Assembly (NCBI GenBank): GCA_014885115.2
Contig: WKLE02002492.1
Location: forward strand, 1-10,635
From: Asterionellopsis glacialis
Lineage: Eukaryota > Bacillariophyta > Plagiogrammaphyceae > Rhaphoneidales > Asterionellopsidaceae
Direction: 5' to 3'
DNA length: 10,635 nucleotides
The notes beneath the pieces are model-generated. The model saw only the letters and a list, made by a program, of their open reading frames with translations. It was not told the DNA's origin and did no database searches. Positions within the stretch are counted from its first letter, which is position 1, and each line of letters opens with the position of its first letter. This document shows, piece by piece, positions 5,687 to 10,635 of this stretch. The position numbers and the translations under genes are program-made.

Positions 5687-7930
5687 CTATTTTTTTGCCG
5701 CCCGCTTTCTGTCATCATCAGGTGGTGTGTTATTGTTGTTATTATTGGTGCTGCTACCATCGTCCGGAGGTGTTGTGTCTTCCAATTGAAGCATTAATGT
5801 CATGAGTTTTTCTTCCAATGCGGGGAGACAACTATTAATCATTTCCTTGGCTTCTGCACGCTCTCTTTGCGCTTCTACTATTTGACGCTTCATCGGTTTT
5901 TTATTTGCCTCCAAACTTTCATTCATATTTTTAAGAAATGTAACATCTTCGGATACTTCATTACATTTTCGTCGAAGTGTCGTGGATCGTTGAGCTAATT
6001 GATTACGCTCCTGTTTCAGGGCAGAAATTAACTCTGTTGATGGTGACACAGTTTTCTTACGATGACTACCAAATTCACGTCGGATTTCTTCGAGTCGGCC
6101 TTCGTAGAAAATTCGTTGTTGTTCCAATTGACTTTTTAACAGTGTGTAATATTGACTTGCAAAGCCTTCCAGTTTGCGATGTACAACCTCACCCTCTTGT
6201 GCATCACTTAATCCAGGACTTAAATTTCGTTCGTATGATGAAGTATTGTGTGGATCATTCACTTCCACCAGTTTATCATCCTTGGCGTTTTGAATTAGTC
6301 GATGTACATACCCTTGTCCTACAAAGTCCCATACATGTTGTGTCTCTGTGTCCAATGCATAGGCGTGGAGGGTTTCATTATAATGTTGTTGAGCATGAGA
6401 AGTGTGTGAAAAGTGTTGTTGCTCTTGTTCTTGTTGCGATGATGATCCTGGCTCTTCCCTTCCATTTGCACCACCAATACTTGTTGCTCGATTATTATTG
6501 CTGGCCGCACATGCTACCACTGTGGATGGTGCATCAATATTACTACTGCTGCTACCACGTCGAACACCACTTCGATTGCTACCCCCACCTCTACCCCCGC
6601 AGGAAATTATACCACAAATAAGACAAACATAATTGTTCTCCGTTGTTCCACAAATGTGACATTGTGAAAGTGCTTCATTCAAACCAGAATGGTCATATCG
6701 ACATACAGGGCATGGTGAATCTTGCCATTGAAGGAGACACTCAATATGAAATGAATGATTACAAACGGTAGTAAGAATAGAGGAGGAGGAAGTACATGAA
6801 GATGTACCAGCAGCACCACTATTTGTGCTAAGCGTATTTGTTGGGTTACTCTTGTTATTGTTGTCATTTTCGGATATTCCCATTGATGGGGCACGCTCTA
6901 GTTCCATTCGTTCCAAGCATACAGCACAATTATGTACTTCAGTCGTTGATGACGGTGCTGCATTGGCAGTTGGGACGACCGAACCACCGCCACTATTCTT
7001 GGCCGTAGGAGATGTTGCTGGCGACGGAGCAAAAAATGGACTCATAAGAGATACACCATCTTCTCCCTGCAATGCAAATACATGGTGCACATAACAAACA
7101 ACACTTTCGTCAAGACTTGTGTACGGTTTTCCATGTAAATTTTCTACAAACAAATTGGCTGCTTTTTGTGTCAATAATTCAACTAATACAAGATATGTCC
7201 GTGTAGGTTCTTTTGAATTAAGTCCGTGCTCTGGGTCTATTTGGCTTGCGCCATTGTTTATATCCGCATGATTAGTTGAAATTCGTAAATCACTAACCAT
7301 AGCAGTCTTTCCCAATTCTAATTCATCCGCTGCCAGGATAGATGCTGCACTCAATGCAATCTCTCTTCGTGCTGGAGAGTGCGGGACACTTCGAACAATA
7401 TGTTGCGATTTAGCTCTCAAATTGCTTCCCGCTTCATCATTAATATTGATTGCTGCTAGTCTTTCTGTTAACGACTTGGTCTCCAGTGATGCATGAGATC
7501 CAAATGGAGTGCCCATGGCTGATGTAGGAAGAGATTTGGTAACCACTGGCATTGATGTAGCTACCGCAGTGGCATTTCTAGGCCGATTGCTACTCTGAAC
7601 AGTCTCCGCTGGTGTAATTGCATGCTCTGGAGATGAAATCACAATTCGCACCTGCTTAATGAAGGAGCGATGAGACCTTGAAACCATTAATATCCCTTCG
7701 GGTACTTGTTCAGGAGGAACATCTACCATTGCAACCAGTCGTTCTGTCGGTGATGCACTTTCAGGAACTATCGTGTTATTATCAGATTGGTCATGTTGTC
7801 CTTCCTCAAGAGTGTAAACGCATCCAAAATATGTACCAAGTGCAGGATTCCCGAAGCTGACAGGTCGCGGTCGTATCCGCCTCTTTCGATTATTACTATT
7901 CCGTGGCTGTTGTTGTTGCTGTGTGCTCAT
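5687..7930 (-). CDS. BRAP: BRAP2-type E3 ubiquitin ligase (RRM-like, RING-H2, UBP zinc finger, coiled coil)
   Basis: The 747-residue frame has all BRAP2 parts in the usual order. An N-terminal BRAP2 region includes FGNPALGTYFGCVY at 26-39 and, after a long linker, the RRM-like RTYLVLVELL…GKPYTSLDE at 244-275. The RING is CAVCLERME (C335, C338), then VCNHSFHIEC (C390, H392, H395, C398) and CPVC (C407, C410). The UBP-type zinc finger has CHIC (C424, C427), CLIC (C436, C439), C444, H512, H516 and H522, followed by VWDFVGQGYVHRL. A coiled coil runs at about 580-715, and the tail is Asn/Asp-rich ending RKRAAKK, a possible nuclear signal. In animals BRAP2 binds nuclear localisation signals and restrains Ras-MAPK signalling; in plants homologues act as ubiquitin ligases. 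Human BRAP is about 590 residues; the excess here is low-complexity sequence, including insertions inside the RING and the UBP finger. The start ATG (A at -3) is preceded by an in-frame stop at 7952-7954. Family assignment is very secure. Confidence 0.95.
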   Translation of the reverse strand: MSTQQQQQPRNSNNRKRRIRPRPVSFGNPALGTYFGCVYTLEEGQHDQSDNNTIVPESASPTERLVAMVDVPPEQVPEGILMVSRSHRSFIKQVRIVISSPEHAITPAETVQSSNRPRNATAVATSMPVVTKSLPTSAMGTPFGSHASLETKSLTERLAAININDEAGSNLRAKSQHIVRSVPHSPARREIALSAASILAADELELGKTAMVSDLRISTNHADINNGASQIDPEHGLNSKEPTRTYLVLVELLTQKAANLFVENLHGKPYTSLDESVVCYVHHVFALQGEDGVSLMSPFFAPSPATSPTAKNSGGGSVVPTANAAPSSTTEVHNCAVCLERMELERAPSMGISENDNNNKSNPTNTLSTNSGAAGTSSCTSSSSILTTVCNHSFHIECLLQWQDSPCPVCRYDHSGLNEALSQCHICGTTENNYVCLICGIISCGGRGGGSNRSGVRRGSSSSNIDAPSTVVACAASNNNRATSIGGANGREEPGSSSQQEQEQQHFSHTSHAQQHYNETLHAYALDTETQHVWDFVGQGYVHRLIQNAKDDKLVEVNDPHNTSSYERNLSPGLSDAQEGEVVHRKLEGFASQYYTLLKSQLEQQRIFYEGRLEEIRREFGSHRKKTVSPSTELISALKQERNQLAQRSTTLRRKCNEVSEDVTFLKNMNESLEANKKPMKRQIVEAQRERAEAKEMINSCLPALEEKLMTLMLQLEDTTPPDDGSSTNNNNNNTPPDDDRKRAAKK

Positions 7931-8080
7931 AATTGGATGTCTATAGGTGAATTACTAAAACCACTCTAACGGGTGTATTGATCAACTGACAACAAGAATG
8001 CAATATTATGCTATCATCAACAACTTTGTACAGCGTGGACCAGGTCTCGATCATCGTCGCGCCGACAAACTGTCTCCTCT

Positions 8081-8096
8081 GTAATTTGCAAATTAC
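8081..8096. promoter_or_regulatory. Perfect 16-bp palindrome GTAATTTGCAAATTAC
   Basis: GTAATTTGCAAATTAC is identical to its own reverse complement. It lies about 150 bases upstream of the BRAP2 start codon on the minus strand, so it could be a binding site for a dimeric regulator. Its regulatory role is inference from position and symmetry only. Confidence 0.45.
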
Positions 8097-8148
8097 GATT
8101 TCTCGACATGTGCAGAGGCGGGACAGTGTTCATGATTTAGGAGACACC

Positions 8149-8310
8149 CCTCTACTAGTAGAGGTCCTACCGGTACCTTACCAGGTACCTGGTACGGCAC
8201 GGTTCGGTACCAGTAGGACCTACCTGGTACTACCGGAAGTGCTCTTACAGGTACCGCTACAGGTACAGGTACAGTAGGACCTACCGTACCATGTAACGTA
8301 GTCCTAGTCA
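8149..8310. repeat. Dense cluster of GTACC-W-GGTAC and GTAGG-W-CCTAC near-palindromes
   Basis: The cluster opens with the perfect palindrome CCTCTACTAGTAGAGG (8149-8164). It continues with the perfect palindrome TACCAGGTACCTGGTA (8179-8194), GTAGGACCTAC (8213-8223) fused by overlap to TACCTGGTAC (8221-8230), several GGTAC/CAGGTA half-copies at 8249-8276, and a second GTAGGACCTAC (8274-8284). Almost every base belongs to one of the two motif families, so this looks like an expanded array rather than chance. Confidence 0.8.
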
Positions 8311-8314
8311 ATAG

Positions 8315-8355
8315 TCTGTAGAGAGGACTCTAGAGCTAGAGACTCTCTCTACAGA
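8315..8355. repeat. 11-bp inverted repeat with 19-base loop
   Basis: TCTGTAGAGAG (8315-8325) and CTCTCTACAGA (8345-8355) are exact reverse complements. The 19-base loop between them contains a smaller CTCTAG/CTAGAG inverted pair. It abuts the near-palindrome cluster. Confidence 0.8.
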
Positions 8356-8488
8356 GAGGACGACTCGACCTACCTGGGTAGACCTAGAGACACTCCCTAA
8401 CGTTTGATGATGGGTTTTGTTCCAGGAGAGAAAGGGACGATCCGAGAGCTTCGGCAAGATTTTGCTGAAAGGAAATATTTTGTGTGGC

Positions 8489-8720
8489 TCGAATTTTTTC
8501 CCTGTAATTTTTCCTAAATTCTGATCAATGAGATACACATCCAAAACAGTCGGGAAACAGTACCTGGTATTTTGGGTCCTACTTACTAACAGCGGTACTG
8601 GCGCACGGTTGTTTGGGTCAATTTTTTTCTCGTAATTTTTCCTGAATTCTGACAATGAGATACATATCCAAAACAGTCAGGAAACCGTATGTAGGTCCTA
8701 CTAACAACTGTACTGAACGG
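8489..8720. repeat. Diverged direct duplication, two ~105-120-bp copies
   Basis: Copy A (about 8489-8608) and copy B (about 8618-8720) share GTAATTTTTCCT, AATTCTGA and ATCCAAAACAGTC in the same order. Both also share GGAAAC, a GGTCCTACT run, and a GTACTG…ACGG end. They differ by substitutions and small indels. Copy A carries a TACCTGGTA motif (8561-8569) where copy B has GTAGGTCCTAC nearby (8691-8701). Confidence 0.8.
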
Positions 8721-8791
8721 TCCTACTTACTATTATAGGTCCTATTTATCATCTAAAAAAGGAATGTTTCTGTCTTAACTTTCTTTCAAGT

Positions 8792-8834
8792 TACAGTACA
8801 GTAGTACACAGTACAGTACAGTACAGTACAGTAC
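8792..8834. repeat. CAGTA pentanucleotide microsatellite
   Basis: The stretch is built from CAGTA/GTACA units. The pure part covers 8809-8834 (about five units), preceded by an imperfect part with an interrupting GTAGTACA. Confidence 0.9.
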
Positions 8835-8930
8835 ATTTTACCGTATGGTTCTTAACGTGTAGAAAAAGTCCTATATAATAGAGTACCAGCAGGTAGCGAG
8901 GAACAAGCCTTTATGGCGCTTACCAGGTAC

Positions 8931-8990
8931 CAGGTATAACCTGTCAGGAGTCTAGTCTGGGATATGTGTACCTGGCATACCGTATTAACC
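8931..8990. repeat. Motif cluster upstream of the P450 gene
   Basis: TACCAGGTACCAGGTA at 8931-8946 contains two overlapping copies of the interspersed motif in the same orientation. A degenerate opposite copy, GTACCTGGCATAC, follows at about 8978-8990. The cluster ends roughly 235 bases before the P450 start. Confidence 0.7.
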
Positions 8991-9223
8991 TATTAACTAG
9001 AAGTATAAACTATAGTTACTAGGTACTCGTACACTCTCAGACCTTCGGTTTGTCCTTATCCTCTCATCCTCTAGTCCTACGGTACAGGTAAGGTCCTATT
9101 CGCAGCACATGAGGCAGTAGTGGTCAATCAGACAGACACTAATACTTTCAGGAGAAGCCGCCGCAACATTGAACTACAGGTACGCATTCACTATCTTTGT
9201 TCACGAACAAACGAAATTCGAAA

Positions 9224-10635
9224 ATGGATGAAATAGTTGCTTTTAATTGTGATCAGCTGTTTGTCAGCTTGTCGACACTATTAAAAGCAATCATAATTGC
9301 AAGAGGAGCATGGTGGTGTTTAAATTATGTCAAAGCATGGAAAAGAAAGTGCCAATTACTAGAAGCGTTGCCATGTGTCAAACCAACGTCGAAACTGCTT
9401 CATCATATAGGTAATGTTCTCCATGAAGCACCAAAAGTTCCGAAACTTGAACATCTGGTACATAGTTTTCATATAGTCCTAGAACATACCAAAATACATC
9501 ATGAAAAATATGGTGGATATATGTTCACATTTTTTTCACCGTACTATTTACCATTCTTATCTAAAACTGTTGTAATTTTAACAGACTATGAATTGCTCAC
9601 ACAGGCCATGAATCACCCGCAACTTCAAACGAAGGGTTCACAATACGAGATAATGTCTGTTCTTACAGAGAATTCTGTGTTGGGTGCTGCGACAGATCAT
9701 GATTGGAAACGTATGCGAAAATTGACATCCAAGGCATTTTCGAATAAAGTGATGATAAATACACATGCATCTGTCCATAAAATCATGGTATCTAAAATCT
9801 ATCCTTTTATCGACCAACTGGCCAAAAATGGAAAAGAGATAGATGTGAAAGATCTCATGTCTCGATTGACTCTTGATGTAGTGGGTCAGGCAGCATTTTC
9901 CTACAATGTTGGCGGATTAGATATGCTATTGAAGAAGCCTAATCATAATGATGATTCAACCAATGGCAGAAAACACAAAAAAAAACCACTGTACCAAATA
10001 TTTTCTGAAATTACGGAAGACCTCCAAACTTTGTCACGTTGGGGAAAAGTATTAAGTGGGATAACCAAAATGGTATTCCTACGCCGTCTGAACCCCAATA
10101 TTCGACTTTTGAATGATACCGTGGCAGCTGTACTTGAACAACGAAGATCGGAAGCGAACATTAAAGAAGAAGACAACAAGCACGATCTTTTAAGTTATCT
10201 TTATGAAGAAGACGAAAACGGAAATCCTATTTTATCACCAGAAGAAATATTGGGGAATACTCGGACTTTCCTCTTTGCTGGTCATGATACGACAGCAATA
10301 ACACTCACTTTTGCGTTGTATGAACTAAGTCGTAAACCCAAAGTAGTGCAAAAACTTCGTCACGAAATTGATCCACTATTCCAGCTGGAAGACAGCAAAA
10401 ACATATATCCATCCTATGGTCAACTTCGTAACTGTTCCTTTCTCGATACTATCATTCGTGAAGTATTGCGGTTGCACTCACCCGCAATTTTTAGTCGCAA
10501 GGCCACAGGTTCTACGGAAGTTACATTGAAAACATCCAAATATAAATTTGTCATTCCAGTGGATACAGATGTTATTGCTTTTCCATGGATTACGCATCGT
10601 TTCAAAAATTATGATGACACAATAACACCAACGAA
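9224..10635 (+). CDS. Cytochrome P450, C-terminally cut by the window edge
   Basis: A frame open from the ATG at 9224 (A at -3; in-frame stop upstream at 9170-9172) to the last base gives 470 codons. The hydrophobic N-terminus (LFVSLSTLLKAIIIA) fits an ER membrane anchor. P450 landmarks follow: the C-helix W161xxxR165 in DWKRMRK, the I-helix oxygen-activation motif AGHDTT at 352-357, and the K-helix ExxR as E413VLR416 in REVLRLHSPA. The last visible part (FPWITHR) lies before the PERF-like motif, and the FxxGxRxCxG heme-thiolate loop would come beyond the window. The length to this point fits a normal 520-560-residue P450. Similarity in style is to CYP4/CYP97-like (fatty acid or carotenoid) hydroxylases, but family and substrate cannot be fixed. 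A 9-A run at 9977-9985 is read in frame as lysines. It is divergent from BRAP2 across the repeat-rich spacer. Confidence 0.93.
   Translation, partial: MDEIVAFNCDQLFVSLSTLLKAIIIARGAWWCLNYVKAWKRKCQLLEALPCVKPTSKLLHHIGNVLHEAPKVPKLEHLVHSFHIVLEHTKIHHEKYGGYMFTFFSPYYLPFLSKTVVILTDYELLTQAMNHPQLQTKGSQYEIMSVLTENSVLGAATDHDWKRMRKLTSKAFSNKVMINTHASVHKIMVSKIYPFIDQLAKNGKEIDVKDLMSRLTLDVVGQAAFSYNVGGLDMLLKKPNHNDDSTNGRKHKKKPLYQIFSEITEDLQTLSRWGKVLSGITKMVFLRRLNPNIRLLNDTVAAVLEQRRSEANIKEEDNKHDLLSYLYEEDENGNPILSPEEILGNTRTFLFAGHDTTAITLTFALYELSRKPKVVQKLRHEIDPLFQLEDSKNIYPSYGQLRNCSFLDTIIREVLRLHSPAIFSRKATGSTEVTLKTSKYKFVIPVDTDVIAFPWITHRFKNYDDTITPT

Larger units (their letters stand above)
7931..9223. other. Repeat-rich divergent spacer between BRAP2 and P450
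   Basis: This 1.3-kb region holds both 5' ends. It contains no convincing gene, tRNA or transposase. It is unlike the other spacers in being dense with GTAC-, CCTGG- and GGTCC-containing near-palindromes, with a diverged direct duplication and a pentanucleotide microsatellite. Part of it could be a degenerate non-autonomous element, but I found no clear terminal inverted repeats or target-site duplications. Confidence 0.6.

Noticed and set aside
5977..6621. 214-residue frame on + opposite BRAP2
   Set aside because: It lies wholly antisense to strongly conserved BRAP2 coding sequence; its His/Leu/Val-rich composition is what the opposite strand of that sequence would give.
8308..8655. 115-residue frame on - in the repeat-rich spacer
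   Set aside because: It opens with TTG rather than ATG and runs through the direct duplication, so its internal peptide repetition simply mirrors the DNA repeat.
8149..8990. CRISPR-like array
   Set aside because: The repeats are short near-palindromes with irregular spacing and no uniform spacers, in a eukaryotic context without cas genes.
7931..9223. Complete MITE or other transposon
   Set aside because: No matching terminal inverted repeats, target-site duplications or transposase fragment could be identified, despite many short palindromes.

Overview
The window looks like nuclear DNA of a unicellular eukaryote. Its genes are BRAP2, an HMG-box protein, a signal-peptide-bearing sialate O-acetylesterase and a microsomal-type P450. 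They are monocistronic, with Kozak-like A at -3, no Shine-Dalgarno sequences and no operon spacing. Compact genes with no introns I can see, Asn/Ser/Gln-rich low-complexity insertions and moderately AT-rich spacers suggest a microalga, most plausibly a diatom or other stramenopile. That placement is inference from style and gene set, not from a diagnostic marker.

Five genes alternate in strand. An HMG-box nuclear protein (+, 516-1526) converges on an ornithine cyclodeaminase/mu-crystallin family enzyme (-, 1891-2958). That enzyme is divergent from a secreted sialate O-acetylesterase-like hydrolase (+, 3786-5486), which converges on a BRAP2-type RING/UBP-zinc-finger E3 ligase (-, 5687-7930). 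BRAP2 is divergent from a cytochrome P450 (+, 9224 to the window edge, cut before the heme-binding Cys loop). Nothing suggests that these genes form one pathway; they look like independent housekeeping and accessory genes.

The spacers hold most of the unexplained structure. The three spacers that contain gene starts (1-508, 2959-3785, 7931-9223) carry many copies of a short near-palindrome, GTACC-W-GGTAC. In the last spacer there is also a sister motif, GTAGG-W-CCTAC. I found no full copy in the coding regions or in the two convergent spacers by eye. Some copies are arranged as inverted pairs that can form 11-bp-stem hairpins. The 3' flank of the HMG gene holds a 98-bp tandem duplication. The BRAP2-P450 spacer holds a diverged ~110-bp direct duplication, a CAGTA microsatellite, several perfect 16-bp palindromes and an 11-bp hairpin.

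Three gene-level oddities stand out. The best N-terminus of the HMG gene is separated from its body by a one-base frameshift at a 9-A run. BRAP2 has long low-complexity insertions inside both zinc-binding modules. The cyclodeaminase homologue appears to lack the Asp used by true ornithine cyclodeaminases. No tRNA, rRNA, CRISPR array or recognisable transposase was seen.
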